From a virus, in the IMG/VR virus record IMGVR_UViG_3300025928_000005, positions 1 through 64,000 of that record: 64,000 nt of DNA, one strand, 5' to 3'. A program made the translations under genes and the position numbers. The notes beneath the pieces are model-generated. The model saw nothing but the letters and a program-made list of their open reading frames with translations, searched no databases and was not told where the DNA came from. This document shows positions 56,901-64,000 of this stretch, in pieces; positions within the stretch are counted from its first letter, which is position 1, and each line of letters begins with the position of its first letter.

Positions 56901-57467
56901 GCTCCAGCTGTAGTAGTCCGGGTCGGGGCGCTTGAAGAACTTCTTGGCCTTGGCGCGGCGCTCACCGAAGTCCTTGAACCAGGCCTTGTCGCCGCGGTTG
57001 GCCTTGGCTGCCTCCTGCGTGGGCATGATGTCCCACTCGAGGCCCCGGATCTCCGACTTGCGGAGCTGGATGCAGGCGCGGGCCACGGAGTACAGGTCGG
57101 CGAGGGTGCGCAGCGTGCTGAAGCTGGCGAGCTTGAGGCCCTCCGAGCCGGGCGTGCCGACCGGGAGGTTCCAGCCGACGCGGTACTCCTCGCGGCGTGG
57201 GTCGGCCCGACCGCTCGCGGGGTCGGGCTCATCGACGGGAACCGGCAGGATCGGGCTGAACGGCCCGAACGCGCCCTGCGTGAAGGTCGCCGGTGGCCGC
57301 GGCAGGAAGCCGGCGTAGGCGTTGGCGTAGCCGTGCTGCTCCGCGTAGCTGACCACCGCCGGCGACAGGGAGCCGGTGGAGATCCCCGATCCCTGAGGCG
57401 CGGGCGTGGGCCGCGCGCCGCCGGGTGAGTAGCGCGCCGCGCGCAGGATGGATCTAGTCGACGCCAC
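53916..57467 (-). CDS. Giant portal fused to Cys, Nudix and ParB-like domains (about 1183 aa)
   Basis: Residues 1-530 are a portal (FDIMPMELGIAPKVS; ERAMIPVLSGLQKQGYQLDY). A Pro/Ala linker (530-640) and a helical segment follow, then four Cys (859-885, SCGTC ... SCDLVS ... DVCDRW), a Nudix hydrolase domain (896-1035) with an intact Nudix box GGCLEPGEQPRSAAIREWQE then ETG, and a C-terminal ParB-like segment (KVVDGHHRALAAQRLG). GTG 57467 overlaps the upstream stop; TTG 57473 is an alternative. The extra domains may be released or injected with DNA; no cleavage site is visible. Confidence 0.82.
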   Translation of the reverse strand: MASTRSILRAARYSPGGARPTPAPQGSGISTGSLSPAVVSYAEQHGYANAYAGFLPRPPATFTQGAFGPFSPILPVPVDEPDPASGRADPRREEYRVGWNLPVGTPGSEGLKLASFSTLRTLADLYSVARACIQLRKSEIRGLEWDIMPTQEAAKANRGDKAWFKDFGERRAKAKKFFKRPDPDYYSWSTFIDAFLEEVFVFDALSLFLRPKRGRGMGKGLLGSDLDSLNLISGPTIRPLYDMQGGFPAPPAPAYQQYLYGVPRSDFIKMLTDMDIQDGGLRGSQVAQFRGDQLLYVPMVPRRWTPYGFPPIERAMIPVLSGLQKQGYQLDYFREGTVPAVYMSPGDENMTPNQIRELQDALNAFAGDPAWHHKIIVLPPGTKVEPQRGVQLADAFDEIVMTQVCMAFDIMPMELGIAPKVSTSMSPGASHQMAKMAENVGERKATKPTLMFIADIINNILEYVCGQDDMQFVFEGLEAEEDQSLLTDLLIKQVENGLRSVDEARDELNLQPWGLPETSGPVFLSKNGPVPFGMATAAVPGTVPGATPGSPAPTPPGQLALPGVQPKLPVTAAGTGEIQNTGQGSVPTQPTPSPHVETPGHAAATGAGNAPSRSATGKKPTAAPAKVADAAALEKAASSELEALSRHVKKGRQVSSWVPRNVNPDALARISQHMAEGLEVDDAIRVVKATRRVISLNGQESWIDSRVPQAAAGGGGRSPVRHLGDGTEVPGGVPSSTAGGEPPRWVPSQPPNGYMGGFYDGSDHSQAHHPSGGHDDRVPLTHGHQTDVDVQPPRYPSSGTGGWPQGGVGTGRSSVGEPPGDANDRGRAPNVGDLGKRVKVSKESVHYRPAASRARSCGTCVMFHLDTHSCDLVSGSIDLIDVCDRWEGRTATKGACVAAGLAVRAADTGRVLMLQRGLTDDDPAAGSWEFPGGCLEPGEQPRSAAIREWQEETGCVLPVGRFVPGWGTESGRWLGFVYEVDHETDVPIFDGRDRVTNPDDPDGDQVEALAWWDPTHLVDNPSVRAELRADLQLVLNALSRPASEGTRAATADEVAALMSQNFSDEGYAWVDDATWVGPLNVPTSLIDFSNEPRWAAHHEDAAVDRFEAKLRAGEPTHPAILVDTPGDPKLKVVDGHHRALAAQRLGKPLTAYVGRVPTVVGPWDEAHSFQLNHGDDHLNKTTD

Positions 57468-57657
57468 CGGCAACCCCCGCCTCGTTCTCCGCCCAGAGCT
57501 CTCGCTGCAGCCGCCGCGCGGCCACCTTCACCTCGTTCTTGAGCGCCTTGGCGCTCGCGTACCCCAGGGCCGCCGCGATCTCCGCCCACGTGGCGCCGCG
57601 CTCCTGCGCGTCGTTGATCAGACGCAGCTTGAGCATCAGCTCCTCACGTGGGGTCAA
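57454..57657 (-). CDS. Small helix-turn-helix protein (67 aa)
   Basis: TTG 57655-57657 with a GGAGG six bases upstream. The segment ATWAEIAAALGYASAKALKN is an HTH with the recognition helix in the second half, followed by a basic helix. Overlaps both the preceding and following genes. Could be a local regulator or a DNA-binding packaging accessory. Confidence 0.6.
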   Translation of the reverse strand: MTPREELMLKLRLINDAQERGATWAEIAAALGYASAKALKNEVKVAARRLQRELWAENEAGVAGGVD

Positions 57658-57988
57658 CCTCGTCCTCCTCGTCCACGTCCTCCGGGTAGACCACGCGGCT
57701 CGCGTCCCAGGACTGCCAGTAGCTGAACTCGACGACGTCCCCATCGCCGTTGAGCTTGCCGGCCGCGAGGCGGGGGCAGGCCGGGGTGCTGGCGCCGGCG
57801 TGGATGCCGGCGCAGAAGCGGCAGAGGCCGCCGTCGGCGGCGACCTGCTCGAGCTCCTCGCGGTCCTCGCGGCTCACCGGCAGGCGGGGCTGCCCGGTGA
57901 GCAGGCGCTGGGCGCTGCTGACCGCGGCGAGCGCGGCGAGGTCGAGCTGTGACTGCGGCGCGCCGCCGCCGCCCTGCGGCAGGGTCAT
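57644..57988 (-). CDS. Hypothetical late protein with Cys pair (114 aa)
   Basis: ATG 57986-57988 overlaps the fibre stop (TGATG). Begins [20 protein letters not shown], contains LCRFCAGIHAG and CPRLAAGK, and ends in an acidic DEEDEVDPT tail. Function unknown; lies between fibre and portal genes. Confidence 0.6.
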   Translation of the reverse strand: MTLPQGGGGAPQSQLDLAALAAVSSAQRLLTGQPRLPVSREDREELEQVAADGGLCRFCAGIHAGASTPACPRLAAGKLNGDGDVVEFSYWQSWDASRVVYPEDVDEEDEVDPT

Positions 57989-59232
57989 CAGTAGGCTCCC
58001 ACGAGCGGCACGAAGCCGGTGTTGGTTCCCACCGTCGTGGGGTTGAAGGACGCAGGCAGCGCGGTCTGGCCGTTGAGGTAGAACGCGCGTCGGTTGCCGG
58101 CGTTGGTGACGCCGAGGCCCATGTACGGGGCGTTGGAGTCGTTCGCGCCCAGGGCGTAGGGCACGTTGACGCCGGTGAAGCCACCGAGGATGTAGAGGAT
58201 GTAGACGAACCGCCCGGTCGCCTGCGCCGGCACGGCGGTGATGCCGCCGCTGGTCCACCCCGCGACGTTCCACAGGTTGTTGTCGTTAGGGGACGCGTGA
58301 AGCTGGACGCCCGTGTCGTCGTAGATGCCGAGCTGGTTGGGCACCGTGGACGTCGAGTAGGTGCCGCCGGTGCGGATCGCCGCGACGAGGGTGGAGAGGG
58401 CGGTGTTGGCCGGCACCCAGCAGCGCGCGCCGAACACGGTGCCGCTGGCGAGGGCGGAGGAGTTCTGGAAGAGCAGGGGATCGTCGCTGGCGGTCAGCAG
58501 CCCGTAGCCGCTCAGGGGGAACGTCGCGCCGCCGGCCGCGGGTGCGGCCCACTTGATGCCGGTGGTCTGCGCCGAGTCGGCGGTGAGAACGTAGGTGTCG
58601 GTGCCGACGGCCTCGCGGGTGATGGTGCTCGCCGCGGTGGCGACCAGCAGGTCGCCCTTCGCCGTGGCCGTGGTGTCCTGGATGGCGTTGACGAGACGCG
58701 CGTCGTTGCCGGCGGCCACGGTGCCGGCCGTGGTGCCGACGTTGAGGGTCGCCGCCCCGCCGAGGCCGAGGTTGGTGCGTGAGGTGCCCGCGTTGGCGAC
58801 GTCGCTCAGGTTGTTCGCGGCCTGGAGGGCGCCGGTGATCCGGGTGTCGTTGCCGGCGGCGGCGGTGCCGGCCGTCGTGCCGAGCTGATAGACCTGGTAC
58901 CAGACCGCGGCGGCGGTCGCGACGCTCTCGGCGACGAAGTAGGCGGCGGTGAGGGTGTTGAGCCAGATGGAGCCGACGGTGTAGCCCTGAGTGCCGTCGT
59001 TGCCGGTTCCCGGGTTCGTGACCGCGGTGAGGTTGTTCTTCTGGCTGGTGAACTGCGTGGGTGCGGGCCACGCGCCGTTCGCCTTGGGGCCATAGAACAC
59101 GGACGGGTTCGTCGTGTCGAGGTAGAAGTCGCCGTTGAAGCCGAGGGAGCTGGCGGGTGCGCCGGTGCCGGACAGCCAGCCGTTGCCCCGCGGGCCGGCG
59201 GTGCCGGCCGTGGTGATGGTGACGTTGACCAC
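57988..59232 (-). CDS. Tail-fibre-like protein (414 aa)
   Basis: Beta-rich repeats such as [20 protein letters not shown] and [20 protein letters not shown], with [20 protein letters not shown], are typical of trimeric fibre shafts, followed by a C-terminal globular domain. Its position between the terminase and the portal is unusual, because fibres normally lie downstream of the tape measure. GTG or ATG start at 59232. Confidence 0.7.
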   Translation of the reverse strand: MVNVTITTAGTAGPRGNGWLSGTGAPASSLGFNGDFYLDTTNPSVFYGPKANGAWPAPTQFTSQKNNLTAVTNPGTGNDGTQGYTVGSIWLNTLTAAYFVAESVATAAAVWYQVYQLGTTAGTAAAGNDTRITGALQAANNLSDVANAGTSRTNLGLGGAATLNVGTTAGTVAAGNDARLVNAIQDTTATAKGDLLVATAASTITREAVGTDTYVLTADSAQTTGIKWAAPAAGGATFPLSGYGLLTASDDPLLFQNSSALASGTVFGARCWVPANTALSTLVAAIRTGGTYSTSTVPNQLGIYDDTGVQLHASPNDNNLWNVAGWTSGGITAVPAQATGRFVYILYILGGFTGVNVPYALGANDSNAPYMGLGVTNAGNRRAFYLNGQTALPASFNPTTVGTNTGFVPLVGAY

Positions 59233-59244
59233 GCGCGCTCCCTT

Positions 59245-59619
59245 CTAGGGTTGGGCGACCGTGCGGCCGTAGAAGACGCCGGCGACGAGCGCCGTGGCGT
59301 CACTGAGGTTCTGGTCCATCCACAGGGTGTAGTTGGCCCCGTACTCGGTGAGCAGGTTGGTCGCGGTGGGGGTCAGCACGACCTGCAGGGTGGCGGTGCT
59401 GCTCGTGACCGTGATGGTGCCGTAGGTGGTGGAGGTGGTGTTGTTGACGGAGAACACCGTGGCGTTGGAGATGGTGTTGCGCACGACGAGCTCGAACACC
59501 TTGTTGGTGATGTTGGTGAGGGAGCCGTCGTCGTTGGTGACCTGGTAGCTCTGCGCCCACTGCGAGCCGATGGGTGAGACGGCCTGGAAGAAGTTGGGGA
59601 GCGGCGCGGGCTGGGTCAC
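59245..59619 (-). CDS. BppU-like/fibre-associated protein (124 aa)
   Basis: GTG 59617-59619 overlaps the large terminase stop. A strand pattern YQVTNDDGSLTNITNKVFEL, then TISNATVFSVNNT and ANYTLWMDQN resembles the N-terminal domain of BppU-type baseplate or fibre-base proteins. Likely pairs with the fibre encoded next to it. Confidence 0.6.
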   Translation of the reverse strand: MTQPAPLPNFFQAVSPIGSQWAQSYQVTNDDGSLTNITNKVFELVVRNTISNATVFSVNNTTSTTYGTITVTSSTATLQVVLTPTATNLLTEYGANYTLWMDQNLSDATALVAGVFYGRTVAQP

Positions 59620-61109
59620 GCGGCCTCCTCGACCGGGGCGCTGCAGTACGGGCACTTGTCGCGGGGCTTGCCGCCGAGCGTCTTGGTGAAGGGACGGTCG
59701 CACCGCTCGCACTTGATGACGCCGTAGGCGTCGAGCCAGGAGCCGCCGATGAGGTCCTTGAGGTCGTACATGCCCCAGACGAGGGCGTCCATGCGGTCTG
59801 GGGACTCCTTGTCGCCGGGGGCCCACGTGCACATCTCGTCCTCGAGCTGCGGGAACATGCCGACGTGGTGGACGCGGTGCTGCTCGTAGAGGGCGGAGAC
59901 CGGCTCGGCGCGGGTGTTCTTGCCGCGGCTGGCGCGGACGGACCGGAAGGCGACGTTGTTGTCGATGGTGCGGACGACGGTGCCGATGTAGTCGCCGCCG
60001 TTGTTGACCTCGGCGACGATGCGGTCGGCCTCGAACTCGTGGTAGGCGTCGACGGCGCGGGTCATGCACTGCTTGGGGGTGCCGCGCATGGTGTAGTCGG
60101 CGAGGACGTAGCCGTGGCCCTCACGGTCGGCGGCGCAGACGACGATGCCGGTGAGGTCGCTGGTCTCGCCCTCGGTGACGGCGGGGTCGACGCCGACGAC
60201 GACGCGAACGAGGTCGAGGTCCCTGCGGGCCTCGAGGGGGAGGCGGTCGGCCTCGAGCCACTCGCGCTTCCACAGGGCGTTGTCGCGGTTCTCGAGGATC
60301 TCGGCGTCGAGCTCCTGCAGGCCGAGCTGCGTGCCGAGCATCGGGGCGATGACGTTGGCCTTGTAGCTGTCGCTGAGGTTCTCGAGGTTGTCGACGGTGC
60401 GGCCACGGGTGACGATGACGTTGTCGCGCTGCATTAGGCCGGGCGTCGCGAGGTTGGTGTCGGAGACGCGAAGCAGGGCGACGGGCCGCGGGGTGGTGGC
60501 GACGACGATGCGGCTGACGTAGTCGAGCGGCCAGTCGGCGCGGCGCGGGAGGCGGGTGGCGATGGTGAGGTTGGACCACGTGGTGTCGGCCGCGGTGCCC
60601 TTGTGGGCGTCGGCCCAGAAGCAGGACTCGTCACCCCAGGCGAAGTGGAACTGGGGGCCGCGGAGCTGCCAGGGCTTCTCCGCCGAGTAGGTGAAGAACT
60701 TGCTGCCGTTCTCGAGGTAGAGCTCTCCGAGGGAGCGGTTCCACGCGCCGGTGATCTTGCCGCCGCGGAGCTCGGTCTGCTTGAAGCAGTTGAGCAGCCC
60801 CGAGTCACCCTCGATCATGGTGTCGCGGGTGTCGCCGATGGTGCGGGCGACGAGGGCGATGCGGCAACCGGGGTAGCGCCGGGCCTTCTCGGCCATGAGC
60901 TCGGCGGCGGTGCGGGACTTGCCCCAGCCGCGGCCGGCGAGGATCAGCCAGACGAACCAGTCGCCCTCGGGCTCGAGCTGGTCGGGGCGGGCGGCCTCGC
61001 GCCAGGTTTTCTTGTGGCCGTCCCCGTTGTCGAGGTCGACCTTCTTCTGCTGCAGCTCGCGGAGGCGGCGGAGCTTGTCGAGCTTGACCTCGAGGAGGGT
61101 GTCGGCCAC
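59616..61109 (-). CDS. terL: Terminase large subunit
   Basis: 497 residues. ATPase domain with Walker A LAGRGWGKS (residues about 57-65) and Walker B HFAWGDES; nuclease domain with VGVDPA, AEVNNGGD and DRMDALVWG. A C-terminal zinc ribbon (CERC ... CPYC) is an extra. It packages DNA into the prohead using ATP and cuts concatemers. GTG start at 61107-61109. The small terminase precedes it, separated by an opposing gene. Confidence 0.93.
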   Translation of the reverse strand: MADTLLEVKLDKLRRLRELQQKKVDLDNGDGHKKTWREAARPDQLEPEGDWFVWLILAGRGWGKSRTAAELMAEKARRYPGCRIALVARTIGDTRDTMIEGDSGLLNCFKQTELRGGKITGAWNRSLGELYLENGSKFFTYSAEKPWQLRGPQFHFAWGDESCFWADAHKGTAADTTWSNLTIATRLPRRADWPLDYVSRIVVATTPRPVALLRVSDTNLATPGLMQRDNVIVTRGRTVDNLENLSDSYKANVIAPMLGTQLGLQELDAEILENRDNALWKREWLEADRLPLEARRDLDLVRVVVGVDPAVTEGETSDLTGIVVCAADREGHGYVLADYTMRGTPKQCMTRAVDAYHEFEADRIVAEVNNGGDYIGTVVRTIDNNVAFRSVRASRGKNTRAEPVSALYEQHRVHHVGMFPQLEDEMCTWAPGDKESPDRMDALVWGMYDLKDLIGGSWLDAYGVIKCERCDRPFTKTLGGKPRDKCPYCSAPVEEAA

Positions 61110-61126
61110 GGCACCCTCCTCAATTG

Positions 61127-61155
61127 TTTACAATTGTGTTTCACCGTGATACGAT
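61127..61155 (+). promoter_or_regulatory. Promoter, TTTACA-17-TACGAT, opposing the late operon
   Basis: TTTACA 61127-61132 in CAATTGTTTACAATTG, itself an inverted repeat, then 17 bases ending TGA and TACGAT (61150-61155). The leader CAGGAATCGAGGAAGGAG leads to GTG 61186. Reads rightward between the two terminase genes, against late transcription. Confidence 0.8.
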
Positions 61156-61185
61156 CGCGTCAGGAATCGAGGAAGGAGACGACTC

Positions 61186-61329
61186 GTGGACTTCGAGGCC
61201 AGTGAGGACGACTTTCAGAGCTGGACGCCGTGCGAGATGTATGGTCACGACTACTCGCTGTGCGACCTGGACGACGGCACGACGGTCTACAGCTGCAGTG
61301 AGTGCGGCGAACCCGGCGATTCAGACTAG
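61186..61329 (+). CDS. Lone rightward small Cys protein (47 aa)
   Basis: GTG 61186 with GGAAGGAG eight bases upstream. MDFEASEDDFQSWTPCEMYG is followed by CDLDDG and YSCSECGEPG, giving a possible zinc knuckle in a very acidic protein. It lies between the terminase genes on the opposite strand, with its own promoter, and its stop overlaps the small terminase stop. Possibly a small early gene inserted there; role unknown. Confidence 0.65.
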   Translation: MDFEASEDDFQSWTPCEMYGHDYSLCDLDDGTTVYSCSECGEPGDSD

Positions 61330-61871
61330 ATCAAGTTGATCTTACGGGCCTCGGCGAGCTCGCGCTCGAGCTTCGCGATCTCCGCGTCGACGCTGTCGAC
61401 GCTGATGATCTCGGCCTTGGTGGGCGCGTCGAGGCCCAGGAGGCGCGCCCGCCGCTCCTTGATCTTGAGAATGCGGTCGACGATCTCCATGAGGAGGCGC
61501 TTGTCCGGAACGGGCAGGCCCTCCTCGTCGACGATGATCCGGCCCTGCTGGACGAGGCGCGGATTGGCCTGCAGCTCCCGCCAGCAGATGGCCTCGAGCT
61601 CGTCGTAGCTCTGCAGCTCGAGGGCCCGCGTCTCGTCCGTCGCGAAGCGGACGGCGCGGGCCATCGCGCGCTTGATGCCGGCGGCGGCCCGGTCCTCGCT
61701 GGGGCCGTTCTCCCGCTTGCCGCCGTGCCACAGCTCGAGGTGGATCGCGATCTGCTCGAGCGTCCACCCGAGAGCCTTGAGGCGCGCCGCCTCGGCGTCC
61801 CGGGTGCGGCCGTAGCTATCCACCGGGCCGATGGGAAGGGGCATCAGGAGGCGCTCGTTCTCGGTGCTCAT
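61326..61871 (-). CDS. terS: Small terminase subunit-like protein (181 aa)
   Basis: ATG 61869-61871 with GGGAGG upstream. An HTH-like segment (LKALGWTLEQIAIHLELWHG) near the N-terminus is followed by a helical region and a C-terminal coiled coil (DAEIAKLERELAEARK). Its position just before the large terminase and this fold suggest it recognises the packaging site. Assignment rests on context. Confidence 0.65.
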   Translation of the reverse strand: MSTENERLLMPLPIGPVDSYGRTRDAEAARLKALGWTLEQIAIHLELWHGGKRENGPSEDRAAAGIKRAMARAVRFATDETRALELQSYDELEAICWRELQANPRLVQQGRIIVDEEGLPVPDKRLLMEIVDRILKIKERRARLLGLDAPTKAEIISVDSVDAEIAKLERELAEARKINLI

Positions 61872-61899
61872 CCGATCCTCCCTCTGGGTCCAGGTATGC

Positions 61900-61936
61900 G
61901 ACGACCCCACCCCCGGGGGACAGGGGTGGGGTCGTC
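61900..61936. terminator. Strong 14-bp hairpin between the Rpf-like gene and the terminase
   Basis: GACGACCCCACCCC (61900-61913) pairs perfectly with 61923-61936 with a 9-base loop. It lies between the stop of the Rpf-like gene and the small terminase start on the minus strand, so it should end the Rpf transcript. Confidence 0.75.
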
Positions 61937-61960
61937 ATCTCCTCCGGGCGGTGGAGGTCT

Positions 61961-62674
<714 letters not shown>

Positions 62675-62767
62675 TCACCCACGGTCGGTCGCCGCTCTCG
62701 CGGTACCGAGCTGGGGCGCTGACCGCAGCCATCGGCAGGCTGTTGAGACAGGTCACCTCTTGGCGAT

Positions 62768-62796
62768 AGTATACCTCGTCACAATCAGCGTTGCCA
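62768..62796 (-). promoter_or_regulatory. Second promoter candidate before the Rpf-like gene
   Basis: TGGCAA (62791-62796, minus strand) and TATACT (62768-62773), 17 bases apart. Nearer the gene than the TTTACT promoter at 62820-62848. Moderate match only. Confidence 0.45.
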
Positions 62797-62819
62797 TCAA
62801 CCGGTGGCTGCGCGGCCTG

Positions 62820-62848
62820 AACCTATCAACCATTGAAGATCAAGTAAA
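62820..62848 (-). promoter_or_regulatory. Promoter, TTTACT-17-TAGGTT
   Basis: TTTACT (62843-62848, minus strand), 17 bases ending TGA, TAGGTT (62820-62825). It resembles the repeated early-type promoters but has one mismatch in the -35. Drives the Rpf-like gene with a long (about 165-base) leader that holds the second promoter. Confidence 0.65.
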
Positions 62849-62873
62849 CACCTGAGGTACGAGGAATAACACT

Positions 62874-63155
62874 TCAGTCGGCGGCGTCGATCTGGCCGGC
62901 GACCGCCTCGTGAGCCTTGATCAGCTTCTCGGCGAGGTAGACCCGTACGTGACGCTTGCGGGAGCCGTTGACGCGCTTGCCGACCGGCCGCAGCTTGATC
63001 AGGTCGATGAGGCTGCGGACCTGGCCCTCGCTGAGGTTGGGCGGCCCGAGCAGCTCGGCCGCGTCGTACACGGACCAGTACTCCGTGGCGAGGGTGGGAA
63101 CGACCGGCAGGTCACGCGAGGACCAGCCGCGGCGGGGTGAGGTGGGGTCAGTCAC
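62874..63155 (-). CDS. Helix-turn-helix protein (93 aa)
   Basis: GTG 63153-63155 overlaps the upstream stop. YWSVYDAAELLGPPNLSEGQ then VRSLIDLIKLRPVGK gives an HTH of the excisionase/MerR kind, followed by a basic wing (SRKRHVRVYLAEKL). Possibly a regulator of this right-hand unit. Confidence 0.65.
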   Translation of the reverse strand: MTDPTSPRRGWSSRDLPVVPTLATEYWSVYDAAELLGPPNLSEGQVRSLIDLIKLRPVGKRVNGSRKRHVRVYLAEKLIKAHEAVAGQIDAAD

Positions 63156-63811
63156 GAGGCGATCCCTACGTCTTGAGTGGCTGAGGCAGGCAGGCCGACG
63201 GTGCCGTCTCGCCAGGCGAGGACCCAGTCCTGGGTCACGACCGAGTAATCCATGCGGGCGACGGGGCGGCGCTCGTCACCGTCGGCGCAGGCTGGGTTGA
63301 CGCACCGGACCTCGCCGCGGCTGGACCAGAACCGCAGGGTGAGGCAGCTACAATAAGGGCAGCGAGCCTCCGACTGGCCGACGTTCCGGGGCAGCCGACG
63401 GGGGACGTCCCGCTCCCCGAGGACGACCAGGGAGCGTGAGCACCAGCCACCGAGCTGGTGGGCGGGCTCGAGGAGCCACGAGTCCTGGACGGCCTCGGCG
63501 AGGTTGCCGATCGCCCGCAAGGCGAAGATCGTGTTGGCGTCGTCACCGCCGCGGGCGTGCCAGCGCATGCCGGCGAGGTCGCGAAGGTCGTTCTCGAGGT
63601 AGCGAGCGAGCGCGTGCAGCTCGAGGACGAGGTGAGCCACCGGGGCGTTCCACGGGGGCTGCGAGTGGTCGATCCGACCGGACCGACCCCGACCACCGAG
63701 CCGGCTGACCGCGGTCGCGATGATCGCGGCCAGCCGGGCGTTGAGGTCGACGGCGCTGCTGACCGCGTCGAGCAACCGATCGCGGCCCGTTGATCTTACG
63801 GGCTCCGTCAT
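63152..63811 (-). CDS. Conserved-looking protein with zinc ribbon (219 aa)
   Basis: Mostly helical N-terminal half (LLDAVSSAVDLNARLAAIIA), and a zinc ribbon (CPYCSCLTLRF then CVNPAC) in the second half. The pattern is often seen in actinobacterial mobile elements and phages. ATG 63811 lies six bases after a -10 box and has no ribosome site, so it is probably translated from a leaderless mRNA. Function unknown. Confidence 0.7.
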   Translation of the reverse strand: MTEPVRSTGRDRLLDAVSSAVDLNARLAAIIATAVSRLGGRGRSGRIDHSQPPWNAPVAHLVLELHALARYLENDLRDLAGMRWHARGGDDANTIFALRAIGNLAEAVQDSWLLEPAHQLGGWCSRSLVVLGERDVPRRLPRNVGQSEARCPYCSCLTLRFWSSRGEVRCVNPACADGDERRPVARMDYSVVTQDWVLAWRDGTVGLPASATQDVGIAS

Positions 63812-63817
63812 GGTGCG

Positions 63818-63826
63818 ATAGTATCA
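63818..63826 (-). promoter_or_regulatory. Extended -10 promoter for a leaderless gene
   Basis: TGA then TACTAT (63818-63823 on the minus strand) precede ATG 63811 by six bases. No good -35. The same spacing is seen at the HNH gene near 18804. Confidence 0.55.
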
Positions 63827-63849
63827 CCGCACTGACCATCGTTCGCTGA

Positions 63850-64000
63850 TCAGAAGTTACCGTTCGATACCTGAAGGCAGGGGATCCCGACCACGTTTCG
63901 CCACAGGTCGACGACCTGGTTGCGGTCGTCGAAAGCGGCGATGACGTTGAACCTGGGCTGGATCAGAACGTAGAAGAGGTGCCGCTTCAGGTCGACATCC
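63850..64000 (-). CDS. Partial HAD-type phosphatase (polynucleotide kinase 3' phosphatase-like C-terminus)
   Basis: The visible C-terminal 49 residues end with AAFDDRNQVVDLWRNVVGIP then LQVSNGNF. The motif DDRxxVVxxWR plus a terminal QVxxGxF is that of the C-terminal end of HAD phosphatases fused to T4-type polynucleotide kinase. The rest is beyond the right edge. Confidence 0.6.
   Translation of the reverse strand, partial: DVDLKRHLFYVLIQPRFNVIAAFDDRNQVVDLWRNVVGIPCLQVSNGNF

Noticed and set aside
61318-61340. Short palindrome GATCAAGTTGATC at the convergent stops as a terminator
   Set aside because: Stem is only six bases and AT-rich, too weak beside the other hairpins of this genome.

Overview
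This window is a contiguous part of a tailed-phage genome (siphovirus type) that infects a high-GC actinobacterium. Evidence for the host class: about two-thirds GC by eye, very frequent GTG starts, ATGA/GTGA stop-start overlaps, a LysM plus Rpf-type muralytic protein, and phage families typical of actinophages (DUF932-, DUF6011- and DUF2746-like proteins, a Sak4-like ATPase, a GH25-like lysin). I see no integrase, attachment site, tRNA, rRNA or CRISPR array. Genes run off both edges, so the genome is larger than this window. The host genus cannot be fixed from the sequence.

Layout. (1) 1-5779, minus strand: about 15 small early-type genes, many with Cys pairs, plus an HNH endonuclease and a RecD/Dda-like helicase. 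(2) 5780-5930: a divergent control region. (3) 5931-25733, plus strand: regulation, nucleotide metabolism and replication. It holds a winged-helix protein, a dNMP-kinase-like protein, a thymidylate-synthase-fold enzyme carrying the dCMP-specific Asp, a dCMP deaminase, Pol I, a RuvC-like resolvase, a SNF2 helicase, a Cas4/RecB nuclease, a Sak4-like ATPase, a DUF669-like protein, a GT-B-like protein, an all-alpha NTP pyrophosphatase, a C5 methyltransferase, an FkbM methyltransferase, small punctuated transcription units, and an ADP-ribosyltransferase with an ExE motif. (4) 25801-25833: a convergent bidirectional terminator. (5) 25853-61871, minus strand: the late region, read from right to left. 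It runs small terminase, large terminase, fibre/baseplate proteins, a giant portal fusion, a protease/scaffold fusion, major capsid, two decoration-like proteins, a glycosyltransferase/epimerase/methyltransferase cassette, connectors, major tail protein, frameshifted tail chaperones, tape measure, tail tip, and lysis genes. One tiny gene (61186-61329) faces the other way with its own promoter. (6) 61961-64000, minus strand: a secreted Rpf-like protein, two small regulators or hypotheticals, and the C-terminal end of a HAD/PNK-type phosphatase.

How the genes may work together. The most interesting inferred system is a T4-like cytosine-modification pathway in an actinophage. Its parts are a TS-fold enzyme with Asn replaced by Asp (dCMP hydroxymethylase or methylase), a nucleotide kinase, a dCTPase/dUTPase-type pyrophosphatase and an adjacent glycosyltransferase-like protein, near a C5 methyltransferase and an FkbM methyltransferase. 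A second sugar cassette (three glycosyltransferases, a sugar-nucleotide epimerase and a methyltransferase, joined by 4-base overlaps) is embedded in the head operon and probably glycosylates virion proteins. Transcription is organised by many near-identical promoters (TTTACA, 17 bp, often TGN, TAnnnT) followed by a CAGGAAC-type leader. At several plus-strand sites the apex of the preceding gene's hairpin is itself the -35 box of the next promoter. All functional statements are read from motifs and context; no database search was run.
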